NCBI RefSeq assembly: GCF_003719295.1
Contig: NZ_RFLW01000003.1
Span: 372,001 to 436,000, forward strand
DNA length: 64,000 nucleotides
From: Haliea alexandrii
GTDB lineage: Bacteria > Pseudomonadota > Gammaproteobacteria > Pseudomonadales > Halieaceae
Reading direction: 5' to 3'
Positions 49,227 to 59,887 of this stretch are shown one piece after another. Both the position numbers and the translations under genes were made by a program. The notes beneath the pieces were generated by a model that saw only the letters and a program-made list of their open reading frames with translations, did no database searches and had not been told where the DNA came from. The first letter of the stretch is position 1. Each line of letters opens with the position of its first letter.

Positions 49227-50306
49227 TCAGCCGTTGCGTTGCGCGAAATCCTGCATGAAAGCGATCAGCGCATCAACTGCCGCCTCGGGCACCGCATTGT
49301 AAATGCTCGCGCGCATCCCGCCCACGGAGCGATGCCCGGACAGGTTCAGCAGGCCCGCTTCGAGAGACTGCTGCAGAAAAAGCGTGTCGAGGCTGGCATC
49401 CGCCAGGGTAAAAGGCACGTTCATCTGCGAGCGACTGGGCACTTCAACCGGGTTGGCATAGAAGTCGCTGCCGTCGATCGCTGCGTAGAGCTTCTCGGCC
49501 TTGCGGCGGTTGATCTCAGCCATCGCGTCAAGCCCGCCCAAACCCTGCAACCAGTCGAACACCAGGCCCGCCAGGTAGAGTGCAAACGTCGGCGGTGTGT
49601 TGTACATGGAATCGTTGTCAGCGGCGGTTTTCCAGTCGAGCATGACCGGGCAGGCCTCGCGGGAACGGCCCAGCAGATCGCGCCGCACAATAACCAGAGT
49701 GAGGCCAGCCGGGCCGATATTTTTCTGCGCGCCGGCATAAATGACCCCGAAGCGCGACACATCGATCGGCCGTGAAAGAATGGTCGATGACATGTCCGCC
49801 ACCAGCGGTGCCTCTACGTCCGGCACCCAGTGAAACTCCACGCCGCCAATGGTCTCATTGGGCGTGTAGTGAAAATAGGCGGCGTCCGTCGACAGCTGCC
49901 AGCTGTCCCGGGGTGGAATGCTGCTGAAATGCGTGTTTTCCGCGCTGGCCGCCACGTTGACTGTGCCGAACCGTTTGCCTTCGGCGATGGCCTTCTTGGA
50001 CCACTGCCCGGTGTTCAGGTAATCCGCAGCGCCACCCTCCGGCATCAGGTTCAGCGGCACGGCAGAAAACTGCAGGCTGGCACCGCCCTGAAGGAAGAGC
50101 ACAGCGTAGTCGTCCGGAATCGACAGCAGGCTGCGCAGGGTGGACTCGGCCCGCTCAGCGATGCCAACAAACTCGCTGCTGCGATGGCTCATTTCCATCA
50201 CCGACAGGCCGCGACCGTGCCAGTCCAGCATATCGTTGCGGGCGGTTTCCAGCACCGGCTCCGGCAAGGCCGCCGGGCCAGCACAAAAATTGTACAAGCG
50301 CGTCAT
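49227..50306 (-). CDS. serC: Phosphoserine aminotransferase
   Basis: 359 residues from ATG 50306 (AAGGA upstream; an ATG at 50315 sits on top of the ribosome site). The PLP Lys lies in YAGAQKNIGPAGL, and the N-terminal YNFCAGPAALPEPVL and C-terminal GHRSVGGMRASIYN are typical. It forms 3-phosphoserine and also acts in PLP synthesis. pdxJ, another PLP gene, lies at 63078. Confidence 0.97.
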   Translation of the reverse strand: MTRLYNFCAGPAALPEPVLETARNDMLDWHGRGLSVMEMSHRSSEFVGIAERAESTLRSLLSIPDDYAVLFLQGGASLQFSAVPLNLMPEGGAADYLNTGQWSKKAIAEGKRFGTVNVAASAENTHFSSIPPRDSWQLSTDAAYFHYTPNETIGGVEFHWVPDVEAPLVADMSSTILSRPIDVSRFGVIYAGAQKNIGPAGLTLVIVRRDLLGRSREACPVMLDWKTAADNDSMYNTPPTFALYLAGLVFDWLQGLGGLDAMAEINRRKAEKLYAAIDGSDFYANPVEVPSRSQMNVPFTLADASLDTLFLQQSLEAGLLNLSGHRSVGGMRASIYNAVPEAAVDALIAFMQDFAQRNG

Positions 50307-50342
50307 TTCAGTCATTTCCTTGAAGTGAGGGGAAGGCGCGGT

Positions 50343-52910
50343 TTACTCGCCGTCTTCCCCGGAATCCTCTGCAGCATCCAGCTCTGGCTCGGCTACCCGC
50401 TCCACGCTGACCAGATGTTCGTCGGCGCGGGTGCGGATCACCCGCACGCCCTGCGTATTGCGTCCCAACAGTGACACTTCATCGGCGCGTGTGCGCACCA
50501 GAGTGCCCTGATTGGAAATCAACATCAGTTCATCGCCCTCGAACACCTGGGTGGCGCCCACCAGGGCACCGTTGCGGTCGCTGGTGGACATGGCAATCAC
50601 GCCCTTGTTGCCGCGGCCCTTGGTGGGGAATTCGCCGGCCTCAGTGCGCTTGCCGTAGCCATTTTCGGTCACGGTGAGGATGCGCCCGCCCGCCTGCGGC
50701 ACGATCAGCGAAATCAGGCGCTGACCTTCGCCCAGACGAATACCGCGCACACCGCGCGCCGTGCGGCCCATGGCTCGCACATCGTCCTCGCGGAAGCGTA
50801 CGGTCTTGCCGCCGCTGCTGAACAGCATGACATCGCAGCTGCCATCGGTCAGCGCGGTGCCCACCAGCACATCACCCTCATCCAGTGCCAGGGCGCGCAA
50901 GCCCACGCTGCGCTGGCGCGAGAAATCCGTCAGCGCGGTTTTCTTTACCGTGCCGTTGGCCGTGGCCATGAAGATGAACCAGCCTTCGGTATATTCATTC
51001 ACCTGCAGAATAGAGGTAACACGCTCCCCGGCTTCCAGTGGCAACAGGTTGACCATCGGGCGGCCGCGGGAGTTACGCGTGGCCAGCGGAATCTGGTACA
51101 CCTTCAGCCAGTAGACCTTGCCCAGATCGGTAAAACAGAGAATCGTGGCGTGGGTGCTGGCAATCACCAGGTGTTCAACGAAGTCTTCGTCCTTCACCGA
51201 GGTGGCGGTACGCCCCGTACCACCGCGACGCTGGGCCTGATAATCCGACAGCGGCTGGGTTTTGGCGTACCCCAGGTGGGAAATTGTCACCACCCGGTCT
51301 TCCTCGGTGATGAGGTCCTCAACTGTCAGGTCGTGCTGCGAGGCGCTGATTTCAGTGACCCGCTCATCGCCGAATTCGGTGACGATTTCTTCCAGCTCTT
51401 CGCGAATAACCAGCTTCAGGCGGTCCGGGTCGGCGAGAATGTCCAGGTAGTCGGCGATTTCCCGCAGTTTTTCGTCGTATTCGTTGAGCAGTTTTTCATG
51501 CTCGAGCCCGGTCAGGCGATGCAGGCGGAGGTCAAGAATGGCCTGGGCCTGTACCGGCGACAGGTGGTACTGGCCGTCAACCAGGCCGTACTGCGGCTCC
51601 AGCTCGTCCGGGCGGCAGGCGTCCTCACCGGCGCGCTCCAGCATCGCCAGCACGTCGCCGGGCGCCCAGGCCTGGGCAATCAGTTTTTCGCGCGCCTCGG
51701 CGGAGCTCGGCGATGCCTTGATCAACTCGATGACCGCGTCGATGTTGGCCAGCGCCACCGCCAGGCCTTCCAGCGTGTGGCCGCGCTCACGGGCCTTGCG
51801 CAGCAGGTACACCGTGCGCCGGGTGACCACTTCACGCCGGTGGCGAATGAAGGCCTCGATGATCTGCTTCAGGTTCAGCACCCGTGGCTGGCCATCGACA
51901 AGCGCCACCATATTGATGCCAAACACCGATTGCAGCTGGGTTTGCGCGTACAGGTTGTTCAGCACCACATCACCGATTTCGCCGCGGCGCAGCTCGATAA
52001 CCACGCGCAGGCCGTCTTTGTCGGACTCGTCGCGCAGCTCGGAAATGCCCTCAATCTTTTTCTCTTTTACCAGCTCCGCAATGCGCTCAATGAGGCGCGC
52101 CTTGTTCAACTGGTAGGGGATTTCGTGGATGATGATGACATCCCGGCCCTTTTTCTCCTCGTGAATCACCTCCGCTTTGGCACGCACGTAAATGCGTCCG
52201 CGCCCCGTGCGGTAGGCCTGAATAATGCCGGCACGGCCATTGATGATGCCGCCGGTGGGGAAATCCGGCCCGGGGATGAACTCCATCAATTCATCCACGG
52301 TAATATCCGGGTTGGCCATCAGCGCCAGACAGCCGCCCACCACTTCACGCAGGTTGTGCGGCGGAATATTGGTGGCCATGCCCACGGCAATACCCGAGGA
52401 GCCATTGATGAGCAGCGTGGGGACTTTGGTGGGCAACACGACCGGGATGCGTTCGGTGCCGTCGTAGTTGTCGACGAAATCGACGGTTTCCTTGTCCAGA
52501 TCAGCCAGCATGGCATGGGAGATCTTGCGCATGCGGATTTCGGTGTAGCGCATGGCGGCGGCGGAGTCGCCATCCACCGAACCGAAGTTGCCCTGTCCAT
52601 CGACCAGCATGTAACGCATGGAGAAAGGCTGGGCCATACGTACAATGGTGTCGTAGACCGCTGAGTCACCGTGGGGGTGGTACTTACCGATAACGTCACC
52701 GACCACACGGGCGGACTTCTTGTAGCCCTTGTTCCAGTCGTTGTTGAGCTCGTTCATGGCGAACAGCACCCGCCGGTGAACCGGTTTCAGGCCATCGCGC
52801 ACATCGGGCAGGGCCCGCCCGACAATCACGCTCATCGCGTAATCGAGGTACGACTGCTTGAGCTCGTCCTCGATATTGACGGGAAGAATTTCCTTGGCTA
52901 ATTCACCCAT
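50343..52910 (-). CDS. gyrA: DNA gyrase subunit A
   Basis: 855 residues. The active-site Tyr122 is in [10 protein letters not shown]. The quinolone-resistance region reads [13 protein letters not shown] with Ser83 and Asp87, the susceptible form. The C-terminal domain has the beta-pinwheel with a GyrA-box-like QRRGGTGRT. It supercoils DNA together with GyrB. It heads the gyrA-serC-pheA-tyrA-aroA-cmk run; a -10 TATAAT lies at 53034-53029 on the minus strand. Confidence 0.98.
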   Translation of the reverse strand: MGELAKEILPVNIEDELKQSYLDYAMSVIVGRALPDVRDGLKPVHRRVLFAMNELNNDWNKGYKKSARVVGDVIGKYHPHGDSAVYDTIVRMAQPFSMRYMLVDGQGNFGSVDGDSAAAMRYTEIRMRKISHAMLADLDKETVDFVDNYDGTERIPVVLPTKVPTLLINGSSGIAVGMATNIPPHNLREVVGGCLALMANPDITVDELMEFIPGPDFPTGGIINGRAGIIQAYRTGRGRIYVRAKAEVIHEEKKGRDVIIIHEIPYQLNKARLIERIAELVKEKKIEGISELRDESDKDGLRVVIELRRGEIGDVVLNNLYAQTQLQSVFGINMVALVDGQPRVLNLKQIIEAFIRHRREVVTRRTVYLLRKARERGHTLEGLAVALANIDAVIELIKASPSSAEAREKLIAQAWAPGDVLAMLERAGEDACRPDELEPQYGLVDGQYHLSPVQAQAILDLRLHRLTGLEHEKLLNEYDEKLREIADYLDILADPDRLKLVIREELEEIVTEFGDERVTEISASQHDLTVEDLITEEDRVVTISHLGYAKTQPLSDYQAQRRGGTGRTATSVKDEDFVEHLVIASTHATILCFTDLGKVYWLKVYQIPLATRNSRGRPMVNLLPLEAGERVTSILQVNEYTEGWFIFMATANGTVKKTALTDFSRQRSVGLRALALDEGDVLVGTALTDGSCDVMLFSSGGKTVRFREDDVRAMGRTARGVRGIRLGEGQRLISLIVPQAGGRILTVTENGYGKRTEAGEFPTKGRGNKGVIAMSTSDRNGALVGATQVFEGDELMLISNQGTLVRTRADEVSLLGRNTQGVRVIRTRADEHLVSVERVAEPELDAAEDSGEDGE

Positions 52911-53028
52911 GTACTAAAGCTTCCTTGTATGACTGCGGGGAGCCATCACGGCACGGCACCGGGACGAACTCAGGCCGCGCTGACAGCCCTGGCAAGGGGC
53001 CTCGGCAAACGCGCGACACAAACCCCGA

Positions 53029-53034
53029 ATTATA
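53029..53034 (-). promoter_or_regulatory. Candidate -10 element of gyrA
   Basis: TATAAT on the minus strand, about 120 bases upstream of the gyrA ATG. The -35 region 17 bases upstream is poor (TGGCGG), so this is a weak or extended-type promoter at best. Confidence 0.4.
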
Positions 53035-53113
53035 CGGGAGAAGCCGGATTGCCGCCATGTTTTTGCGGATTATAGCGGCCGTTTGGGCGGCATTTGGCGA
53101 TTTCCGGTTATAC

Positions 53114-53181
53114 TGGCGGATGAATGCAAGCGACGGTGCAACCCCACGGGGCTGGAACCGCCAACCCCGGACCAGAAGTCC
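53114..53181 (+). promoter_or_regulatory. Structured leader before mtaD
   Basis: TGGCGG (53114-53119) pairs with CCGCCA (53158-53163) and encloses two smaller hairpins, TGCA/TGCA (125-128, 137-140) and CCC/GGG around CACG. A further hairpin GGAC/GTCC (53169-53181) follows. A TATACT at 53109-53114 could be a -10, but a start there would leave the outer strand untranscribed. It is a candidate RNA element only; it does not match the SAH riboswitch pattern I know. Confidence 0.3.
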
Positions 53182-53195
53182 CCGATTGAGGCCTC

Positions 53196-54527
53196 ATGAA
53201 CACGCCCGCCGAGACAGTCGACACCCTGCTACATCCCGGCTGGATTATCCCCGTGGCACCCGCCGGGCAGATACTCCGCAACCACAGCCTGGCCATTCGC
53301 GGCGAACAGATCGTCGCTGTGATGCCTCGTGCCGAGAGCGCAAAGTTGCAGGCTGCCGAGGTGTTCGAGCTGCCCAATCACGTCCTGCTGCCGGGGTTGA
53401 TCAACGCGCACGGGCACGCCGCCATGAGCCTGCTGCGCGGCTATGCCGACGACCTGTCACTCATGCCCTGGCTGGAGCAGCATATCTGGCCCGTCGAGGG
53501 CCGGCATGTGAGCGATGAGTTTGTCGCCGACGGGGTTGCTCTGGCCATTACCGAGATGCTGCGCGCCGGCACCACCACGTTTTCGGATATGTACTTCTAC
53601 CCGGACGCCTGCGCGCGCGTTGCGCAGCGCATGGGCATGCGCTGCCAGATCAGCTTTCCCGTGCTGGACTTCCCCACGGCCTGGGCGCGCGATGCGGACG
53701 ACTACATCAGCAAAGGGCTGGCCCTGCGTGATGCGGTCAAACACAGCCGTCTGATCAGTGTGGGTTTTGGACCGCATGCCCCCTATACCGTAAGTCACCC
53801 AAATCTCGCCAAAGTGGCCATGCTGGCAGCGGAGCTGGACGCCAGCATCCAGATCCACCTGCACGAAACACGCGGTGAGGTATTGCAGGCTGTGGAGGCA
53901 CACGGCGAACGCCCGCTGGACAGCCTGCACCGGCTGGGACTGCTGGGGCCAAAAACCCAATGTGTACACATGACCGACCTCGGGGAGCAGGATATTGCGT
54001 TGCTCGCTGAGACCGGCGCACATGTGGTGCACTGCCCGCAATCCAACATGAAGCTGGCCTCCGGCGCCTGCCCGGTCGCGCGGTTGCTGGCCGCGGGTGT
54101 CAATGTGGCGCTGGGTACCGACAGCGCCGCCAGCAACAACGGCCTGAACCTCTTCGGAGAGATGCGCAGCGCCGCCCTGCTCGCCAAGTTGACCAGCAGT
54201 GATGCCAGCGCCCTGTCGGCAACCCAGGCGCTGTATATGGCCACCCTGGGCGGCGCCCGGGCCCTGGGCCTGGATGAGCAGATCGGCAGCCTGGAGACCG
54301 GCAAACTCGCCGACCTGATCGCCGTGGATTTGAGCGGCCCCGAAACCCAGCCAGTCTACAACCCGGTTTCACAACTCGTGTACGCCTGCAACGGCAGCCA
54401 GGTCACGCACAGCTGGATCGGCGGGCAACTGCGCCTGCGCGAGCGCGAGCTGCAGGGCGTTGACCTGGCCGCCATTACTGCGCATACCGAATACTGGCAA
54501 CAACGCATCACGGGAACACAGCAATGA
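53196..54527 (+). CDS. mtaD: 5-methylthioadenosine/S-adenosylhomocysteine deaminase (TRZ/ATZ family)
   Basis: 443 residues. Amidohydrolase fold with metal ligands in [13 protein letters not shown] (HxH), the His in [18 protein letters not shown] and the Asp in [14 protein letters not shown]. Homologues deaminate MTA and/or SAH. It is followed by ubiG (ATGA overlap) as in Pseudomonas, consistent with SAH produced by SAM-dependent methylation being cleared nearby. GAGG precedes the ATG. Confidence 0.88.
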   Translation: MNTPAETVDTLLHPGWIIPVAPAGQILRNHSLAIRGEQIVAVMPRAESAKLQAAEVFELPNHVLLPGLINAHGHAAMSLLRGYADDLSLMPWLEQHIWPVEGRHVSDEFVADGVALAITEMLRAGTTTFSDMYFYPDACARVAQRMGMRCQISFPVLDFPTAWARDADDYISKGLALRDAVKHSRLISVGFGPHAPYTVSHPNLAKVAMLAAELDASIQIHLHETRGEVLQAVEAHGERPLDSLHRLGLLGPKTQCVHMTDLGEQDIALLAETGAHVVHCPQSNMKLASGACPVARLLAAGVNVALGTDSAASNNGLNLFGEMRSAALLAKLTSSDASALSATQALYMATLGGARALGLDEQIGSLETGKLADLIAVDLSGPETQPVYNPVSQLVYACNGSQVTHSWIGGQLRLRERELQGVDLAAITAHTEYWQQRITGTQQ

Positions 54528-55240
54528 CCGCACGTGCCAACGTAGACCCTCAGGAAATCGCCAAATTCGAGGCACTGGCCTCGCGCTGGTGGGACCGCAA
54601 CAGCGAGTTCAAACCCCTGCACGACATCAACCCGTTGCGCGCCAATTATATCGACGAGCATTCGCCGGTTGCCGGGCAGCGCCTGGTTGATGTCGGCTGC
54701 GGCGGCGGCATACTGGCGGAATCCATGGCGCAACGCGGCGCCACCGTCACCGGCATCGATATGGGGGAAGCACCACTTGCCGTGGCGCGCATTCACCAGC
54801 TTGAGTCCGGGGTTGACGTCGATTACCGCCAGGCGACCGCCGAGGAACTGGCTGTCGAGCAGCCCGCCCATTACCACGTGGTTTGCTGCCTGGAGATGCT
54901 GGAACACGTGCCCGATCCGGCGGCCGTGGTCGCGGCCTGCGCCGAGCTCGCAGCACCCGGCGGCAGCCTCTATTTTTCCACCATCAACCGCAACCCGAAG
55001 GCATTTGCATTCGCCATTGTCGGCGCGGAATACCTGCTGAAACTGCTGCCGGCAGGCACGCATGAATACAGCAAATTCATCAAGCCCTCCGAGCTCGCGG
55101 CCTGGGTACGCGCCGCGGGCCTGCGTGTCGAAGGGATGACCGGGCTGCTCTACAATCCACTGACCCGCCAGTATCGGCTCCACGAGCGCGATGTCTCGGT
55201 CAACTACATGCTGCGGGCCAGCAAACCGGACACCCTGTGA
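54524..55240 (+). CDS. ubiG: Ubiquinone biosynthesis O-methyltransferase
   Basis: 238 residues. Class I methyltransferase: [15 protein letters not shown] (motif I), [20 protein letters not shown] and the C-terminal [19 protein letters not shown] typical of UbiG. It performs both O-methylations in ubiquinone synthesis. Four-base overlaps tie it to mtaD upstream and mupP downstream. Confidence 0.96.
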   Translation: MTARANVDPQEIAKFEALASRWWDRNSEFKPLHDINPLRANYIDEHSPVAGQRLVDVGCGGGILAESMAQRGATVTGIDMGEAPLAVARIHQLESGVDVDYRQATAEELAVEQPAHYHVVCCLEMLEHVPDPAAVVAACAELAAPGGSLYFSTINRNPKAFAFAIVGAEYLLKLLPAGTHEYSKFIKPSELAAWVRAAGLRVEGMTGLLYNPLTRQYRLHERDVSVNYMLRASKPDTL

Positions 55241-55938
55241 GGCCACCACCACTGGAAGGGCTGCGTGCGGTGCTGTTTGATCTTGACGGCACCCTGGTCG
55301 ACACAGCCAGTGAATTCGTGGTGGTCGTGCAGGCGCTGCGCGCTGAATACGGACTGCCGCCACTGGAAGCCGCGCTCATCGCCGCCAGTGTCTCCAACGG
55401 GGCGCGGGCGCTGGTCACCCTCGCCCTGGGTACACAGGAAACAGAGCCACATTTCGAAACCCAGCGACAGCGCCTGCTGACCCTGTATGGCGAGGTTCTC
55501 GGCAGCACCGCCCAGCCCTACCCCGGCATTCCCGCGCTGCTCGCTGCACTGGCGGAACGAGGCATCGCCTGGGGTGTATCCACCAACAAACCTCGCGCCT
55601 TCGCCGCACCGCTGATGGAGCGCCTGGCCATCCAACCGACTATCGGCAGCCTGGTGTGTCCGGATGATGTGCGCGAGCGCAAGCCTCACCCCGAAGCGCT
55701 GCTGCGCAACTGTGCAGAACTCGGCTGCCTGCCCGAGCAGGCCATATATATTGGCGACCACCTACGCGACATCGAGGCGGGCCGGCGCGCCGGCATGTAC
55801 ACCGTGGCAGCACTCTATGGCTATATTGAAGCGGGCGACAACCCCACCCTGTGGGGGGCCGACGCGAGTGTTCGCCACAGCGAGGATCTCGCCCCCCTGC
55901 TACTCGGCACCCCCTACCCGCTTGAGGAACGCACATGA
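55237..55938 (+). CDS. mupP: HAD hydrolase, N-acetylmuramic acid 6-phosphate phosphatase type
   Basis: 233 residues, GTG start inside the ubiG stop. HAD motif [15 protein letters not shown], motif II VSTNKP, and motif III/IV with KPHPEALL and [11 protein letters not shown]. It resembles phosphoglycolate phosphatase. The mtaD-ubiG-mupP-yciK synteny of Pseudomonas supports the MupP assignment (cell wall recycling) over Gph. Coupled to yciK by ATGA. Confidence 0.82.
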   Translation: MRPPPLEGLRAVLFDLDGTLVDTASEFVVVVQALRAEYGLPPLEAALIAASVSNGARALVTLALGTQETEPHFETQRQRLLTLYGEVLGSTAQPYPGIPALLAALAERGIAWGVSTNKPRAFAAPLMERLAIQPTIGSLVCPDDVRERKPHPEALLRNCAELGCLPEQAIYIGDHLRDIEAGRRAGMYTVAALYGYIEAGDNPTLWGADASVRHSEDLAPLLLGTPYPLEERT

Positions 55939-56696
55939 ACTGCCCCGGACTACCCGACGACTACACCCCTGCGCCCAACCTGCTGGCCGGCAAGACCCTG
56001 CTCGTGACCGGTGCCGGTGACGGCATCGGGCGTGCCGCGGCGGAATGCTTTGCCGACCACGGCGCGACCGTCATTTTGCTCGGGCGCACACAGGAGAAGC
56101 TGGAAGCGGTTTACGATGCCATTGAGCGCGCCGGCGGCCCACAACCGGCGCTGTTTCCACTGGACCTGTCCACTGCGGGGGAAGACGACTACGCGGGCCT
56201 GGCAAGCGCCATTGAAGGCACCTTCGGCCGCCTGGACGGCCTGCTGCACAACGCCAGCGTTCTGGGCGAACGGCGCCCGGTGGCGAACGCCTCCTGGGCT
56301 GCCTGGGCTGAGGTGATGCAAGTGAATGTTAACGCCCAGTTCCTGCTGACCCGGGCGCTGTTACCGCTGCTGGAGCAGGCCCCGCAGGCTGCCATCGTCA
56401 TGACGTCATCCGGCGTGGGACGGCGCGGGCGCGCCTACTGGGGCGCCTATGCCGTATCCAAGTTTGCCACGGAAGGTTTTATGCAGGTGCTGGCGGACGA
56501 ACTGGAGAACACGTCGCGAGTGAGGGTAAACAGCCTGAACCCGGGCGCCACCAATACCGCCATGCGCCGCACGGCCTACCCGGCGGAGGCGCCGACCACC
56601 AACCCCTCCCCGGAAGCCATCATGCCGTTGTATCTGTACCTGATGAGCGACGACAGTGCCGGGAGAACGGGCGAGGCCTTCAACGCGCAGGGATGA
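55935..56696 (+). CDS. yciK: YciK family SDR oxidoreductase
   Basis: 253 residues. SDR motifs: VTGAGDGIGRAAAE, LHNASVLG, Ser in MTSSGVGRRGR and YAVSK. The N-terminal PGLPDDYTPAPNLLAGK is typical of YciK. Substrate unknown. It ends the mtaD operon and converges on rluB with a 16-base gap. Confidence 0.9.
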   Translation: MNCPGLPDDYTPAPNLLAGKTLLVTGAGDGIGRAAAECFADHGATVILLGRTQEKLEAVYDAIERAGGPQPALFPLDLSTAGEDDYAGLASAIEGTFGRLDGLLHNASVLGERRPVANASWAAWAEVMQVNVNAQFLLTRALLPLLEQAPQAAIVMTSSGVGRRGRAYWGAYAVSKFATEGFMQVLADELENTSRVRVNSLNPGATNTAMRRTAYPAEAPTTNPSPEAIMPLYLYLMSDDSAGRTGEAFNAQG

Positions 56697-56712
56697 AGGC
56701 CGACTGGAAACG

Positions 56713-57630
56713 CTAGCGCTTCTTGTGCGGCCGCCGGGGTGGCTTGCGGCCGGCCGTTGCCGCGGGCGCCTTGCGTTTGCCGAACTGCCTCTCCATCACT
56801 TCCTTTTCTTTGATGGTGGAACGCTTCACCTGTTTTACCGGCAGGCGCGCCAGGTCGTACAGACCCTTGACTTCCTTGGTCTCCAGCTCGGTCCACTGGC
56901 CCTGTTTGACGCGTGACGGAATGAATACATTGCCGTAGCGCACCCGCTTCAAGCGCGACACGGTCAAGCCCTGGGACTCCCACAGGCGTCGCACCTCGCG
57001 GTTGCGGCCTTCCATCAACACCACGTAATACCAGTGGTTGATGCCATCGCCACCACCATCCTGAATGTCCGTGAAACGCGCCGCGCCGTCATCGAGCATG
57101 ACGCCATCGAGCAGGCGCTGGAGAATATCTTCGTCCACGGCGCCCATCACGCGCACCATGTACTCCCGCTCAATGTTCGAGGACGGGTGCATCAACGCAT
57201 TCGCCAGCTCACCATCGGTGGTGAAGAGCAACAGCCCGGAGGTGTTGAAATCAAGACGGCCAATGGAAATCCAGCGGCCGGACTTCAGCTTTGGCAGCCG
57301 CTCGAACACCGTGCGCCGGCCCTGCGGGTCCTTGCGGCTGCACACTTCACCGGTGGGCTTGTGGTAGATAATACAGCGCGTCTGCTCCGCGGGGGCCGCC
57401 TCGAGTGGCTTGCCATCGATGCTGATGCGGTCGCGCCCGGACACCCGGTCGCCCAGTGAGGCGCGGCGCCCTTCGACTTCCACGCGGCCCTCTTCGATCC
57501 AGCGCTCCATTTCACGCCGCGAACCGAGGCCCGTGCGAGCCAAGACTTTCTGCAGCTTTTCGCCACTCACGGTTTCCGCAGCCGCGGGCGCACTTGCGTC
57601 ATCGGCGGGTGAAAGACGACGACGGCTCAT
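56713..57630 (-). CDS. rluB: 23S rRNA pseudouridine(2605) synthase
   Basis: 305 residues. An S4 RNA-binding domain ([21 protein letters not shown]) is followed by the RsuA-family catalytic core with Asp in [14 protein letters not shown], and a basic C-terminal tail ([11 protein letters not shown]). It overlaps scpB by four bases, the conserved scpA-scpB-rluB order. Confidence 0.95.
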   Translation of the reverse strand: MSRRRLSPADDASAPAAAETVSGEKLQKVLARTGLGSRREMERWIEEGRVEVEGRRASLGDRVSGRDRISIDGKPLEAAPAEQTRCIIYHKPTGEVCSRKDPQGRRTVFERLPKLKSGRWISIGRLDFNTSGLLLFTTDGELANALMHPSSNIEREYMVRVMGAVDEDILQRLLDGVMLDDGAARFTDIQDGGGDGINHWYYVVLMEGRNREVRRLWESQGLTVSRLKRVRYGNVFIPSRVKQGQWTELETKEVKGLYDLARLPVKQVKRSTIKEKEVMERQFGKRKAPAATAGRKPPRRPHKKR

Positions 57631-58385
57631 TGTCCGCTCCCCTGCACACCGGGCCCTGCTGACGCTTCATCATCATCGTCGGCTGCATCGGCGGCATCGC
57701 CCGCATGACCGCCGTGGTCGGCCGCTGACGGCTCCCCGTCCAGCAGGGTCGCTGGCGATGTGGCCGCTGCATCGGGCTCGTCGCCGGTCTGTGCTGCGTC
57801 ATTGGCGGCAGGCGCCAGCGGCTCATTGAAACCGAGTTCCGCGTTCAGCGTCTCAAGGTCGCGAATTTCCGCCAGTGCGGGTAACTGATCCAGGTTTTTC
57901 AGGTTGAAGTAATCCAGAAATTGCCGCGTCGTGGCGTACATGGCGGGACGACCGGGCACATCGCGATGACCGACGACTCGAATCCAGTCGCGCTCGTGCA
58001 GGGTCTTGATGATGTTTGAACTCACTGCCACGCCGCGAATCTCTTCGATTTCGCCGCGGGTAATGGGTTGTCGGTAGGCAATCAGCGCCAGTGTTTCCAG
58101 CAGCGCCCGCGAATATTTCTGGGGCCGTTCCTGCCACAGGCGAGCCACCCAGGGGCTCAACGACTGCCGCACCTGAAAGCGAAAACCGCTGGCGACCTCA
58201 CAGAGCTCGAAACCGCGGTCTTCACAGCGCTCGCTGACCACGCCCAGCGCCTCGCGAATATCAGCCGCGGAGGGACGCTCACCGTCTTCAAACAGCTCAC
58301 CGAGCTGCGCCACGGTCAGTGCGCGACCGGCAGCCAGTAGCGCCCCTTCGATGACCTGTACCAGCATGGATGCCGAATCGGACAT
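57627..58385 (-). CDS. scpB: Segregation and condensation protein B
   Basis: 252 residues. Two winged-helix domains (about 1-180) with [18 protein letters not shown] and [12 protein letters not shown]. The last ~55 residues form a low-complexity Ala/Asp/Gly tail ([13 protein letters not shown]) not needed for the fold. It forms the kleisin complex with ScpA and SMC. Its ATG overlaps the scpA stop by one base. Confidence 0.93.
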   Translation of the reverse strand: MSDSASMLVQVIEGALLAAGRALTVAQLGELFEDGERPSAADIREALGVVSERCEDRGFELCEVASGFRFQVRQSLSPWVARLWQERPQKYSRALLETLALIAYRQPITRGEIEEIRGVAVSSNIIKTLHERDWIRVVGHRDVPGRPAMYATTRQFLDYFNLKNLDQLPALAEIRDLETLNAELGFNEPLAPAANDAAQTGDEPDAAATSPATLLDGEPSAADHGGHAGDAADAADDDDEASAGPGVQGSGQ

Positions 58386-59224
58386 TATTCGGACCTCGCC
58401 TTGACGTGAATGGGGCCGAAATTTTCGGTTTGCACAATCTCCACCAGCGCCTCCTTGATCAGCTCCATCACGGCGAGAAAGGTGACCACCACACCCAGCC
58501 GGCCCTCGCGGGCGGAAAACAGCGAGACAAAGGGTACGAACTGACGTCCCGAGAGCTTTTCCAGCACCTCGGACATGCGCTCGCGCGTGGATAGCGCCTC
58601 ACGCTGGATATGGTGGCTTTCGAACATGTCGGCGCGCCGCAACACTTCGCTGAGTGCCAGCAGCAACTCCCGCATGTCCACTTCCGGGTCGGGGCGGGCG
58701 CGGTCGAGATCCGGTGGCTCGGCGCTGCCCACCCAGGTGTCACGCTCCAGCCGGGGCAGCTCCTCGATGTCCTCTGCGGCCTTCTTGAAGCGCTCGTACT
58801 CCTGCAAGCGGCGGATCAGCTGGGCGCGGGGGTCTTCCTCGTCGTCCTCGACGTCCACTGCTCGCGGCAACAACATGCGCGATTTGATTTCCGCCAGCAG
58901 GGCTGCCATCAGCAGATATTCGGCGGCGAGTTCGAACTGCATGGCGTCCATGAGTTCGACATAGCGCATGTACTGCTCGGTAATTTCGGAAACGTCGATT
59001 TCCAGGATATCGAGGTTCTGGCGCCGGATCAGGTAGAGCAGCAGATCCAGCGGCCCTTCGAAGGCCTCGAGGAATACCTCCAGCGCCTGCGGCGGGATGT
59101 ACAGGTCCTTCGGCAGCTCGGTCATCGCCTTGCCAAGCACCACGGCGAAGGGCATTTCCCCCTGTTGCGGCCGGGCGCTGGAGGGGCTGTCAGTGGCGGC
59201 AGCGGCTGGCGTGGTCTCGTTCAC
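58385..59224 (-). CDS. scpA: Segregation and condensation protein A
   Basis: 279 residues, GTG start with AGGA upstream. Kleisin N-terminus FEGPLDLLLYLIRRQNLDI is diagnostic, and the C-terminal winged helix contains FLAVMELIKEALVEI. The leading ~45 residues are a variable extension. It bridges SMC heads in chromosome condensation. Confidence 0.95.
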   Translation of the reverse strand: MNETTPAAAATDSPSSARPQQGEMPFAVVLGKAMTELPKDLYIPPQALEVFLEAFEGPLDLLLYLIRRQNLDILEIDVSEITEQYMRYVELMDAMQFELAAEYLLMAALLAEIKSRMLLPRAVDVEDDEEDPRAQLIRRLQEYERFKKAAEDIEELPRLERDTWVGSAEPPDLDRARPDPEVDMRELLLALSEVLRRADMFESHHIQREALSTRERMSEVLEKLSGRQFVPFVSLFSAREGRLGVVVTFLAVMELIKEALVEIVQTENFGPIHVKARSE

Positions 59225-59263
59225 GAAAAATCCTGTACCGGGTCAAAGCGGGAGTATACCCGA

Positions 59264-59887
59264 TCAGACCTCGAAAGGCGTCACATCGCCTTTGCCGGCC
59301 CGCAGAATGATGGGCAGTTCGTCCGCCAGATCCACCACAGTGGTGGGCTCCAACCCGCAGTAGCCGCCGTCGATCACCAGGTCGACCTCGTGCTCGAGCA
59401 CATCGCGAATCTCGTAGGGGTCGATCAGCGGCAATTCATCGCCCGGCATGATCAGTGTCACGCTCATCATGGGCTCGCCAAGATCGGCCAGCAGCGCCAT
59501 GGCCACGATGTTGTCCGGGATGCGCAGGCCCACCGTTTTGCGCTTGGGGTGCATGAGGCGGCGCGGCACTTCCGAGGTGGCGCGCAGAATGAAGGTATAG
59601 GCACCCGGCGTGCAGGCCTTGAGCAGCCTGTAGACGGTGTTATCGACCCGGGCGTAATTGGCGATGTCGGAAAGATCGCGACAGACCAGGGTGAAGTTGT
59701 GCCGGTCGTCGAGGCGCCGGATACGCCGAATGCGATCCAGCGCGGCCTTGTCGCCAATCTGGCAACCGAGCGCGTAGGCGGAGTCGGTGGGGTAGACCAC
59801 CACGCCGCCGCTCCGCACGATGTCCGCGGCCTGGCGAATCAATCGCGCCTGCGGGTTTTCCGGGTGGATCTGAAAAAACTGGCTCAC
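59264..59887 (-). CDS. yciO: YciO family (Sua5/YrdC-like) protein
   Basis: 207 residues from GTG 59887, which overlaps the upstream PHP gene's stop (GTGA) and yields the typical SQFFQIHPENPQ opening; the longer frame to 59935 is less likely. YrdC-fold motifs are VVYPTDSAYALGCQ, RHNFTLVCRDLS and PKRKTVGLRIPD. Related to threonylcarbamoyl-AMP synthases, although YciO's own role in tRNA t6A formation is weaker or distinct. Confidence 0.9.
   Translation of the reverse strand: MSQFFQIHPENPQARLIRQAADIVRSGGVVVYPTDSAYALGCQIGDKAALDRIRRIRRLDDRHNFTLVCRDLSDIANYARVDNTVYRLLKACTPGAYTFILRATSEVPRRLMHPKRKTVGLRIPDNIVAMALLADLGEPMMSVTLIMPGDELPLIDPYEIRDVLEHEVDLVIDGGYCGLEPTTVVDLADELPIILRAGKGDVTPFEV

Noticed and set aside
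51150-52664. A 504-residue plus-strand ORF within gyrA
   Set aside because: It is fully antisense to a highly conserved gyrA and its composition (His, Gln, Val rich) is that of an overlapping frame in high-G+C coding DNA.
53114-53181. SAH riboswitch upstream of mtaD
   Set aside because: The known SAH aptamer core (GAGGAGCGCUGC and partner) is not present; only generic stems are seen, so no family is claimed.
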